This document shows positions 57,068 through 64,000 of a DNA stretch of 64,000 nucleotides, in pieces. Position numbers and translations under genes: made by a program. The notes beneath the pieces are model-generated. The model was not told the DNA's origin. It was given only the letters and a program-made list of their open reading frames with translations, and did no database searches. The stretch lies in contig JADJZJ010000003.1 in assembly GCA_016715765.1 (NCBI GenBank), forward strand, positions 1-64,000. The letters are read 5' to 3'. Source of the DNA: Opitutaceae bacterium. Lineage in GTDB: Bacteria > Verrucomicrobiota > Verrucomicrobiia > Opitutales > Opitutaceae. Position 1 is the stretch's first letter. Each line of letters starts with the position of its first letter.

Positions 57068-58435
57068 ATGCGTGAGAACCTGCGCACCACCGACATGAGC
57101 AAAGGCAACGGCCAGCCCACCACTTTCTCCACGAGCGCGCAGGCGACCACGATCAAGCCCACCGACTTGCGCGGCATCCTGAAGTACGTGCCCCGTTTCC
57201 AGGGCCAGATCTTCGTCATCGCGGTGGACGGCTCGATCATCGCCGACGAGAACTTCAGCAACCTCCTCGTGGATGTCGCCGTGCTCCGCAGCCTCGCCAT
57301 CAAGGTCGTGCTCGTGCACGGCATCGGCCAGCAGATCCAGGAACTCGCCGCCCTGCGCGGCGTGGCGATCACGGACGCCTTCGGCACGGGCGTCACCGAC
57401 GCCCCCACCCTCGATCTCGCCGTCCGCTCCGCCTCGCGGGTCTCGCACCTCATCCTCGAGGGCCTCACCCAGAACAATCTCAAGGCCGTCATCACGAACT
57501 CCGTCCGCGCCCTGCCGCTCGGCATCATCAAGGGCGTGGACCACCAGTTCACCGGCAAGGTCGAGCGCATCGACAAGGATTTCCTCACGGGCCTCATCAA
57601 CGAGCAGGTCGTGCCGCTCGTCTCCCCGCTCGCCTTCGGCCCCGACGGCCGGACCCTGCGCGTGAACTCCGACCTGCTGGCGGCCGAGCTGGCCGAGGCG
57701 CTGCATGCCACCAAGGTCATCTATCTCACCCCGGAGGCCGGCCTGGAGATCAATGGCGAACTCCACCGGCAGGTCGCCGTCGGCGCCCTGCGCCAGGTCC
57801 TTGAGGAGCACCCGGAGCAGATTTCCGAGATCAGCCGTTCCAAGGCGATCAACGCCGTCCGCGCCATCGACACCGGCACGCCGCGCGTGCACCTCGTGGA
57901 CGGCCGGGTCTTCGACGGCCTGCTCAACGAGATATTCTCCAACGAGGGCGTCGGCACGCTGGTCTACGGCAACGACTACCAGCAGATCCGCAAGGCCACC
58001 CGCCGCGACGTGCGCTTCATCCACAGTCTCACGCGCTCCGCCGTGAAGCGCGAGGAACTGCTGCACCGCACGCAGCAGGCCATCGAGAAGAACATCGACC
58101 AGTTCTACGTCTTCGAGATCGACGAGAACATCATCGCCTGCGTCACCCTCATCATTTACCCGGGCAAGCCGCCGCTGGCGGAACTCGGGTCATTGTACGT
58201 GCTGCCCTTCTACCACAACCGCGGCATCGGCAAGAAGATGGTCGAGTACGCCTGCCTCATGGCCAAGGAACGCGGCGCCACGCAGATCATCGCCCTTTCC
58301 ACGCAGAGCTTCGGGTTCTTCACCAACACCTGCGGCTTCGAGGAGGCCGACAAGTCCATCCTGCCCGAAGTCCGCCTGAAGCTCTACGACGAAAGCGGCC
58401 GCAACGCCAAGGTGCTGACGAAGTCGCTGACCTGA
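57068..58435 (+). CDS. argA: Amino-acid N-acetyltransferase (N-acetylglutamate synthase)
   Basis: First step of arginine synthesis. 455 residues: an amino-acid-kinase-like domain (FVIAVDGSIIADENFSNLLV, KVVLVHGIGQQIQELAALRG, INEQVVPLVSPLAFGPDGRT) and a C-terminal GNAT domain (ACVTLIIYPGKPPLAELGSL, YVLPFYHNRGIGKKMVEYAC, FFTNTCGFEEADKSILP), the classical ArgA fusion. Met10 (57095) is an alternative start. No other arg gene is nearby; the upstream gene may be cotranscribed. Confidence 0.95.
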   Translation: MRENLRTTDMSKGNGQPTTFSTSAQATTIKPTDLRGILKYVPRFQGQIFVIAVDGSIIADENFSNLLVDVAVLRSLAIKVVLVHGIGQQIQELAALRGVAITDAFGTGVTDAPTLDLAVRSASRVSHLILEGLTQNNLKAVITNSVRALPLGIIKGVDHQFTGKVERIDKDFLTGLINEQVVPLVSPLAFGPDGRTLRVNSDLLAAELAEALHATKVIYLTPEAGLEINGELHRQVAVGALRQVLEEHPEQISEISRSKAINAVRAIDTGTPRVHLVDGRVFDGLLNEIFSNEGVGTLVYGNDYQQIRKATRRDVRFIHSLTRSAVKREELLHRTQQAIEKNIDQFYVFEIDENIIACVTLIIYPGKPPLAELGSLYVLPFYHNRGIGKKMVEYACLMAKERGATQIIALSTQSFGFFTNTCGFEEADKSILPEVRLKLYDESGRNAKVLTKSLT

Positions 58436-58739
58436 GTCCGCAGATGTAGGGCGGGGATTCCGATCCCCGCCTGGGAGCGCGACCGCCCTCGGTCGCAATC
58501 GCCCGCAATCCTTTCGATCCCGAGAAAGAGAAAGATTAAGAGAACGAGAAAGATTGGATTTCAGCGCATCGTAGGAAGGCGGGGTTCGGAGACCCCGCCC
58601 CTACAACAGGCAAACCATCAGGCTTTGGTTGGAAAGATGGTTGGATTGTGCACGGTGCGTAGAGATACCCCATGCCAAAAAACGCGCACAAAAATAAACT
58701 GCACCCGCACCAATTTGCTGCACACAATCACGCTCTCCC
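58436..58739. repeat. Intergenic mosaic of REP-like palindromes
   Basis: No gene supported. In order: GTAGGGCGGGGATTCCGATC palindrome (58446), GGGAGCGCGACCGCCCTCGG palindrome (58473), one AG-rich word arm (58522-58555), and GTAGGAAGGCGGGGTTCGGA facing its own complement (58571-58604). These come from four different families seen elsewhere, joined end to end. Confidence 0.75.
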
Positions 58740-60710
58740 ATGGAAACCCGACTCCAGCCCCTGTCCTTCGTTCTCTCCACGGTCCTCCTCGCCTTCGGCC
58801 CCCTGTCCGGTTGCGTGCATGATCACGGTCACAGTCACCCGCCGGCCGCCGCAGTCGCCGCCGACGCCACCACGCCCGCGCTGCGCACCATCCGCGTGAC
58901 GCAGGCGCCCGACGGCGGGGTCAATCCCTGGAACCATCTCGATTTCCGCAACGATCCCAACGCCTTCCAGTTCGCCCTCGTCTCCGATCGCGCGGGGGGC
59001 ATCCGTCCGGGCATCTTCGAGGATGCCGTGCGCAAGCTGAACCTCCTGCAGCCGGAATTCGTCATGAGCGTCGGCGACCTGATCGAGGGCTATTCCACCG
59101 ACAGTGCCCTGGTCAACCGGCAGTGGGACGAGTTCCAGGGCTTCATCCGCCGGCTCGAGATGCCGTTCTTCTACGTGCCCGGCAACCACGACCACTCCAA
59201 TCCGGTCATGGCCGGGATCTGGCAGGAGCGCTTTGGCCTCGCCCATTACAGCTTCGTCTACCGCGACGTGCTCTTCCTCTGCCTCAACTCCCAGGAGCCG
59301 AAGATGCACCGCATCGGCGCCGCGCAGGCGCAATGGGTGCGCGACACCCTCGCCGCCCACCCCGCCGTGCGCTGGACCCTCGTGTTCCTGCACACGCCGC
59401 TGTGGGAGGAGGAATATCCGGACAAGAGCGGGTGGACCGCCATCGAGGATTCGCTGCAGGGCCGGAAATACACCGTCTTTGCCGGCCATTATCACGAATA
59501 CCTCCGGCGCATCCGGCACGACTCGCGCTACTACATCCTCTCGACCACGGGCGGCGGCAGCGCGTTGCGCGGTCCGGCCTACGGCGAATTCGACCAGGTC
59601 GCCTGGGTGACGATGACCGACTCCGGCCCGATCGTGACCAATTTGCTCCTCGATGGCATCCGCGCGGACGACATTCGCACGCCGGAATCCAAGGGCCTCG
59701 TCGACACGCTCATGGCCACGGGATTCATCTCCACCGACATCCTCTGGCACACGGAGGGCCAGGCTCCCTCCCGGCAGGCGGAAGTGCGCTGCGCCAACCC
59801 GCTCGACCTCCCGGTCAGGGTCACGTTCAACGCCACCGCTCCGACGGGCCTCACCATAGAAATGTCCCCGCGCTTTGCCGTGACCGAGGACGGCCGCCAG
59901 ACCTTTGTGCTGCAGCCGCGCTCCACCCGCAGCCTTGACTTCCGCGTGACGGGCCCGCTCCCGACCCATCCGCACCAGGCGCAGATCGCCGCGGCCATCA
60001 AATGGGAGGCCGACCTGCAACCCGAGGGCATGTCCCCGATCAAGCTGCGCGAGAGCGTGGCCGTGCCCATCGTGCCCCGCCTGGTCCTGCCCCGGCCGGC
60101 GAACCCGATCCAGACCGATGGCGAAACCGCGGACTGGCCTGTCGCCGCGTTGTTCGATTTCGCATCGCCGCCTCACTTCCAGAAGGGACCCGCCACCTGG
60201 ACCGGCCCGGACGACTGCAGCTACCGGCTCGGCGTTTGTCGCGATGATGAAAACCTCTACGTCCTCGTAGAGGTGAAGGACGACGAAGTCATTGCCCTCC
60301 CCGACACCCCGCCGTGGAACCAGGACGGCATTGAACTCCGCATCGACACCCGTCCGAAGGCGGTGCGCAACAAGGCGCGCCAGACCTCCGAGGGCGGCCT
60401 GCTGTTCATGGGCGCGAGTCCCTCGCCCGCCGATGGCGCGGATCCCGCGTACATCGTCAATATCCGCAAGCTCCCGGCCGGCACGCGGCACCACTGCCGG
60501 CGGACCGCGACCGGCTACGTCTTCGAGGCCGCGATCCCCCTGCATGCGCTCACCGAATCCGGCGGCGGCGAGTTCTGGCGCGAGGAAGGTCTCCGCCTCA
60601 ATGTCGCCGTGAACGACCGCGACGGCACCGAGCAGGCCCAGCTCTGGTGGCAGCCCGACTGGCGCAGCACCGGGAATCTCCCGGCCTCGGGGACGTTCTT
60701 CGTGGAGTGA
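58740..60710 (+). CDS. Secreted metallophosphoesterase with C-terminal carbohydrate-binding-like domain
   Basis: 656-residue lipoprotein; lipobox LSGC at the end of the signal (residues 22-25). The calcineurin-like phosphoesterase has FALVSDRAGG (Asp), SVGDLIEG (GD), YVPGNHDHSN (GNHD) and FAGHYHEY (GHxH), so both metal sites look complete. The final 200 residues (about 470-656) resemble a CBM9-type domain: DNPIQTDGETADWPV-like start (RPANPIQTDGETADWPVA), LGVCRDDENLYVLVEVKDDE, DGIELRIDTRPK. Likely acts in the periplasm or on the surface on a polymer-associated phosphate. Substrate is unknown. Confidence 0.85.
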   Translation: METRLQPLSFVLSTVLLAFGPLSGCVHDHGHSHPPAAAVAADATTPALRTIRVTQAPDGGVNPWNHLDFRNDPNAFQFALVSDRAGGIRPGIFEDAVRKLNLLQPEFVMSVGDLIEGYSTDSALVNRQWDEFQGFIRRLEMPFFYVPGNHDHSNPVMAGIWQERFGLAHYSFVYRDVLFLCLNSQEPKMHRIGAAQAQWVRDTLAAHPAVRWTLVFLHTPLWEEEYPDKSGWTAIEDSLQGRKYTVFAGHYHEYLRRIRHDSRYYILSTTGGGSALRGPAYGEFDQVAWVTMTDSGPIVTNLLLDGIRADDIRTPESKGLVDTLMATGFISTDILWHTEGQAPSRQAEVRCANPLDLPVRVTFNATAPTGLTIEMSPRFAVTEDGRQTFVLQPRSTRSLDFRVTGPLPTHPHQAQIAAAIKWEADLQPEGMSPIKLRESVAVPIVPRLVLPRPANPIQTDGETADWPVAALFDFASPPHFQKGPATWTGPDDCSYRLGVCRDDENLYVLVEVKDDEVIALPDTPPWNQDGIELRIDTRPKAVRNKARQTSEGGLLFMGASPSPADGADPAYIVNIRKLPAGTRHHCRRTATGYVFEAAIPLHALTESGGGEFWREEGLRLNVAVNDRDGTEQAQLWWQPDWRSTGNLPASGTFFVE

Positions 60711-60882
60711 GTTGGGGTCGAATTCCAATCTTTCTCTTTCCTCTTTCTCTTAATCTTTCTCCGGTTCGGGTATTTCCAAGCAGGAGAAAGAGAAAGATTA
60801 AGAGAACGAGAAAGATTTGATGTCAGCGGCGAAGCACGCGAAGGCGGGGATCGGAATCCCCGCCCTACAACAAATTTTCCCC
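60711..60882. repeat. Intergenic: AG-word inverted pair and a REP palindrome
   Basis: Arms 60729-60761 and 60783-60816 (CTTTCTCTTTCCTCTTTCTC and its inverted GAGAAAGAGAAAGATTAAG) enclose about 21 bases. At 60843-60868 a palindrome of the GGGGATTCC family (minus) follows. No gene. Confidence 0.75.
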
Positions 60883-61773
60883 TCACTCCCGCCGCGCCTG
60901 CCGCACGCGATCCAGGAACACCGCGGCGATGATCACCGCGCCGATGATGATCTCCTGGAAATAGGTCGGCCAGCCCATCTGCTGCGAGCCGTTGCGCAGC
61001 ACCGCCATGATGAGGGCGCCGATCATCGAGCCGAGCACCGTGCCGACGCCGCCGCTCAGGCTGGCGCCGCCGATGATCACGGCGGCGATGATGTCGAGCT
61101 CCACGCCCACCGCCACGGTGGGGTCGCCCTGCCGGAGCCGGGAGAGCTGCATCAGCCCGGCGAGGCCGAAGAAGCATCCGGCCAGCGCATAGATGAGTAT
61201 CTTGGTCCGCACCGTGGCCACGCCGCACAGCCGCGCGGTGGCCTCGTTTGAACCGATGGCAAAGATGTGCCGGCCGAAAACCGTCGAACGCAGCATGACC
61301 GAGGTCAGCACGGCCAGCACGAGGGCGATCCACGCCCCGGCGGGCAGCGCCCAGCCGAAGGGATCGGCGGTCGTCATCCAGTGATTGATGGGCGAGGCGT
61401 CGTAATTGACCGTCTCATTGTTCGCGAGCCACTTGGCCGCGCCGCGGGCGATGCCGAGCGTGCCCAGCGTGATGATGAAGGGGGTCATCCGCAGGCCGGC
61501 GATGGCCGCGCCGTTGAGGAGTCCGATCAGGCCGCCCGCCACGATGACCGCCAGCACCACGGCCGGCACCGGCCAGCCCTGCTGGATCAGCAAAGCTCCC
61601 ACCACCCCGCAGAACGCGATCACGGAACCGACGCTCAGGTCGATGCCGCCGCTCACGATGATCAGCGTCATCCCCAGCGCCCCGATGGCCACGATGACCG
61701 TCTGGGTGAGGATGATCTTGAAGTTGGCGTAGCTCAGGAAATACCCGCGGATCTCGTTCGAGAGGGAAAACAA
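60883..61773 (-). CDS. Sugar ABC transporter permease (RbsC-like)
   Basis: 296 residues from a TTG at 61771-61773; membrane segments include FKIILTQTVIVAIGALGMTL, LSVGSVIAFCGVVGALLI, VVLAVIVAGGLIGLLNGAAI, GWALPAGAWIALVLAVLTSV and IIAAVIIGGASLSGGVGTVL, typical of BPD_transp_2. The frame stays open to a TGA upstream and still encodes part of TM1 (FLGLLLVIGLFSL) before the TTG, with no ATG. The normal start may have been lost to the repeat at 61828-61991. The adjacent ATPase gene and binding-protein gene complete the importer. Sugar identity (ribose, xylose or other) is unknown. Confidence 0.9.
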   Translation of the reverse strand: MFSLSNEIRGYFLSYANFKIILTQTVIVAIGALGMTLIIVSGGIDLSVGSVIAFCGVVGALLIQQGWPVPAVVLAVIVAGGLIGLLNGAAIAGLRMTPFIITLGTLGIARGAAKWLANNETVNYDASPINHWMTTADPFGWALPAGAWIALVLAVLTSVMLRSTVFGRHIFAIGSNEATARLCGVATVRTKILIYALAGCFFGLAGLMQLSRLRQGDPTVAVGVELDIIAAVIIGGASLSGGVGTVLGSMIGALIMAVLRNGSQQMGWPTYFQEIIIGAVIIAAVFLDRVRQARRE

Positions 61774-61827
61774 CCCGATGACGAGCAGGAGACCAAGAAA
61801 TGGACCAGGAGAAGCCGAGCGGGGAAT

Positions 61828-61991
61828 TTTTAACCAGGATCACACGGATTTCCGATGGGGTTTTTGTAAAACATGGCCCAAGGCTCATGAGGCTCAGGAA
61901 GCAGAAAGTATTGGTTTTGTGCATTTTGACGCCTCCATTGCCTTGGTTGAATTTCCCAATCCGTGTCATCCGTGAAATCCGTGGTTAAAAA
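61828..61991. repeat. Inverted word-repeat element in an ABC transporter gene cluster
   Basis: Left arm 61828-61858 (TTTAACCAGGATCACACGGA) and right arm 61953-61991 (three ten-base words of the ACGGATT type, inverted) enclose about 94 bases without an ORF. It separates the ATPase stop (61995) from the permease start and abuts the permease frame. The same word type forms arms at 53678-53831. Confidence 0.75.
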
Positions 61992-61994
61992 AGT

Positions 61995-63446
61995 TCACGC
62001 CGTATCCGCCCCCACCGCCGCCGTCATCAGCGTCTGCTCGGTCCATTCCGTGGTCGGCTTGCAGGCGACGACTTCGCGGCGGCGCATGACGGCGATGCGG
62101 TCGCAAAGGCCGAAGAGCTCGGGCAGGTACGAACTCACCATCACGACGGCGCAGCCCTGCCCGGCGAGCTTGGCGATGAGCTCGTAAATCTGCGCCTTGC
62201 TGCCGACGTCGATGCCGCGCGTCGGCTCGTCGAGCAGGAGCACGCGCGCGGGATACGCGAGGAGCCGCGCCAGGGCGACTTTCTGCTGGTTGCCGCCGGA
62301 GAGTTCGCCCGCGCCCTGCCCGGCATCGCGGGCCTTGATGGACAGTTTTTCCAGCCAGGGAGCGGTGGCCGCGTTCAGCACCGACACCGGCAGCCAGCCC
62401 CAGCGCGCCAGGGTTTTGTATTTCGGCAGACTCGCATTTTCGGCGAGGGAAAGCGGCAGCATCAGCCCCTCCTCCTTGCGGTTCTCACTCAGGAAACCCA
62501 CCCGCTCCGACCAGCGGCGCGCCGGCGTGGTGTGCACTACGGTGCTCGGATCGAGGCCGAAGGCCGCGCGCAACAGTTCGGTCCGGCCGGCACCGATCAA
62601 TCCGGCGATGCCCAGGATCTCCCCTGCCCGCACCTCCAGCCCGCCGGCCGGCAACGCAAACATCGGACCGCCAAATTGCGGCGAGCGTTGCGGATAAAGG
62701 TCGGACATCTCACGCCCCACCATCAGGCGCACTATTTCCGTCTGGGCGGTCGCCGCTACTTCGCCGGAACCGACCGTCTGCCCGTCCTTGAGCACGGTGA
62801 AGCGCTGTGCCACGCGGCGCACCTCCTCGAGGAAGTGGCTGATATAGATCACGCTCACACCATGGGCGCTGAGTTGGGCGACGACATCGAAGAGCTTCTC
62901 CGTGTCGGCCTGGGTGAGACTGCTGGTGGGCTCGTCCATGACCAGCATCCGGGGTTCGGCCAGTAGGGCGCGGGCAATCTCGATGACCTGCTGTTCGGCG
63001 ATCGAGAATTCTCCCACCGGCCGGTCGAGGTCAAGGTGCTCGTGCGCCAGGCGGGCCAGCACGCCGCGCGCCCGTTGACGGGCCTCCGCGCGATCGAGCC
63101 AGCCGAAGCGATGCGGCTCGGCGCCCAGCACGATGTTTTCCCAGACGCTGAGATGCGGCGCGAGGCTGAGTTCCTGGTAGATCATCGCGACGCCGCGGCG
63201 GCGGGCGTCGAGGGTGTCGGCCGGAATGTAGGGCACGCCGTCGATTTCCATCGTACCGGCATCCCCGCGGATCACCCCGCTGAGCACTTTCATGAGCGTG
63301 CTCTTGCCCGCCCCGTTCTCGCCGATGAGCGCATGCACCTCGCCCGGTGCGACCACCAGCGAAACCCCGCGCAGCGCCTGCGTGGCCCCAAAGGCCTTGT
63401 CGATGCCGGAGAGGCGGAGGCGGGGGGTGTTGATTGGGGTGGGCAT
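61995..63446 (-). CDS. Sugar ABC transporter ATP-binding protein (RbsA-like, two NBDs)
   Basis: 483 residues from the ATG at 63444-63446. NBD1: HALIGENGAGKSTLMKVLSG (Walker A), FSIAEQQVIEIARALL (signature), MLVMDEPTSSLT (Walker B). NBD2: LGIAGLIGAGRTELLRAAFG (degenerate Walker A), LSGGNQQKVALARLL (signature), VLLLDEPTRGIDVGSKAQIY. Energises the importer with the permease and binding protein. NBD2 is about 10 residues shorter than usual between its Walker A and the ENRKEEGL segment. It lies upstream of the permease gene, and the binding-protein gene lies upstream of it, all on the minus strand. Confidence 0.93.
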   Translation of the reverse strand: MPTPINTPRLRLSGIDKAFGATQALRGVSLVVAPGEVHALIGENGAGKSTLMKVLSGVIRGDAGTMEIDGVPYIPADTLDARRRGVAMIYQELSLAPHLSVWENIVLGAEPHRFGWLDRAEARQRARGVLARLAHEHLDLDRPVGEFSIAEQQVIEIARALLAEPRMLVMDEPTSSLTQADTEKLFDVVAQLSAHGVSVIYISHFLEEVRRVAQRFTVLKDGQTVGSGEVAATAQTEIVRLMVGREMSDLYPQRSPQFGGPMFALPAGGLEVRAGEILGIAGLIGAGRTELLRAAFGLDPSTVVHTTPARRWSERVGFLSENRKEEGLMLPLSLAENASLPKYKTLARWGWLPVSVLNAATAPWLEKLSIKARDAGQGAGELSGGNQQKVALARLLAYPARVLLLDEPTRGIDVGSKAQIYELIAKLAGQGCAVVMVSSYLPELFGLCDRIAVMRRREVVACKPTTEWTEQTLMTAAVGADTA

Positions 63447-63516
63447 GCGACGACAACGAATGCTAAGTCCGCATTCCAGAGACCACATGCTTGTCCACTT
63501 GGCCACACCTGTTTAT

Positions 63517-63614
63517 TGTCATTCTGAGCGGAGCGAAGAATCCAGTGCGACATCCGCGCGCTTGTTCATCATGCGAACATCCAACTGGATTCTTCGCTGC
63601 GCTCAGAATGACAA
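63517..63614. repeat. Inverted pair TGTCATTCTGAGCGGAGCG
   Basis: Arm 63517-63547 (TTGTCATTCTGAGCGGAGCG) faces its inverted counterpart at 63583-63614, about 35 bases apart, between the binding-protein and ATPase genes. Sibling of 52822-52918. Confidence 0.85.
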
Positions 63615-63667
63615 TGCGGGAGTTGTCTTCTTAGAGAGCGGCGGTGGTCTGCAACGGGCGGATTGGT

Positions 63668-64000
63668 CTACTTCAAATACTTCTCCAACGGCGGGCGCAG
63701 CAGGTCGGCGACGGCGGGGTTGTCCATGTTCTCCGGCGTGACCAGCTCGCAGCCGGTGTCGATCTCGCGCTCGACCTTCTGGCCGCGCAGGTGCGCCACC
63801 AGGGTCTTCACGCCGAGGTAGCCCATCTTCAGCGGGTTCTGCACCACGATGCCCTGGATGTCGCCGGACTTGAGGGCCGGCACGATCTGGGTGCCACTGT
63901 CGAAGCCGATATACTTCACCTTGCCGCCGGCGAGGCCGGCATCGCGCAACGCCAGCAACATGCCGGTGGCCGACGATTCATTGGGGGCGAAGATGCCGTC
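63668..64000 (-). CDS. Sugar ABC transporter substrate-binding protein (5' end cut by window edge)
   Basis: The C-terminal about 110 residues of a periplasmic ribose/galactose-type binding protein: DGIFAPNESSATGMLLALRD, VKYIGFDSGTQIVPALKSGD, IQGIVVQNPLKMGYLGVKTL and a tail ending LRPPLEKYLK. The pattern NESSATG...IGFD...QNPxxMGYLGV is typical of LacI/RbsB-type fold proteins. The N-terminus and signal peptide lie outside the window. First gene of the importer operon. Confidence 0.93.
   Translation of the reverse strand, partial: DGIFAPNESSATGMLLALRDAGLAGGKVKYIGFDSGTQIVPALKSGDIQGIVVQNPLKMGYLGVKTLVAHLRGQKVEREIDTGCELVTPENMDNPAVADLLRPPLEKYLK

Overview
The window is a high-GC chromosomal segment from a bacterium that is most likely a member of the Verrucomicrobiota, probably Opitutaceae or a close relative. 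I base this on the mix of gene families (monomeric isocitrate dehydrogenase, Opitutaceae-style exopolysaccharide genes, many short secreted proteins of unknown function), weak Shine-Dalgarno sites and the kind of intergenic repeats. No rRNA, tRNA, CRISPR array, prophage or conjugative module was recognised. About 57 protein genes are supported.

Layout. 1-4.9 kb (minus): a surface polysaccharide block with an outer-membrane export lipoprotein, a membrane protein, an RfbD-like reductase, rfbB, a small four-helix-bundle gene and rfbA. 5.3-8.0 kb: metK-ahcY, the S-adenosylmethionine cycle. 8.4-14.3 kb: an HPt phosphotransfer protein, a uracil-DNA glycosylase, ribE, a PDZ protein with a degenerate protease domain, and leuS. 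14.4-19.3 kb (plus): a second exopolysaccharide operon (FecR-like protein, outer-membrane barrel, Wza-like exporter, Wzc-like tyrosine kinase). 20-25 kb: xerC, mazG, trpC, rsmA and an acetyltransferase. 25-29 kb: sugar use (GH4 alpha-galactosidase, AraC regulator, xylulokinase). 29-44 kb: two methyltransferases, an HExxH membrane protein, sthA, icd, toxin-antitoxin remnants, an HDOD protein, a thymidylate-synthase-like protein, a TIGR01777 epimerase, phrB and glgA. 44-50 kb: rnr, a small DUF5069-like protein and a two-gene molybdenum hydroxylase. 50-58 kb: a family B DNA polymerase, proS-clpS-(DUF2017-like) and argA. 58-64 kb: a secreted metallophosphoesterase, then a ribose-type ABC importer (permease, ATPase, partial binding protein).

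Two features dominate beyond the genes. First, the intergenic DNA is packed with inverted repeats of two kinds. One kind is REP/BIME-like palindromes that begin GTAGG or a close variant, with many different stems, including one pair inserted in frame in a Tat signal region. The other kind has two inverted arms, each made of 2-4 tandem copies of a 6-10 bp word. One such element encloses the four-helix-bundle gene, and an empty relative sits one gene away, so the organisation resembles 23S rRNA intervening sequences placed outside rRNA.

Second, the sequence itself looks error-prone. Ten single-base-type frameshifts interrupt well-conserved genes (the RfbD-like gene twice, ahcY, trpC, GH4, sthA, molybdenum hydroxylase, polB, proS twice). 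leuS lacks the roughly 70 residues that hold its HIGH motif, and a 170-base tract of pure G and C lies upstream of metK. I read these as assembly or base-calling faults rather than gene decay, and annotate each broken gene as one locus.
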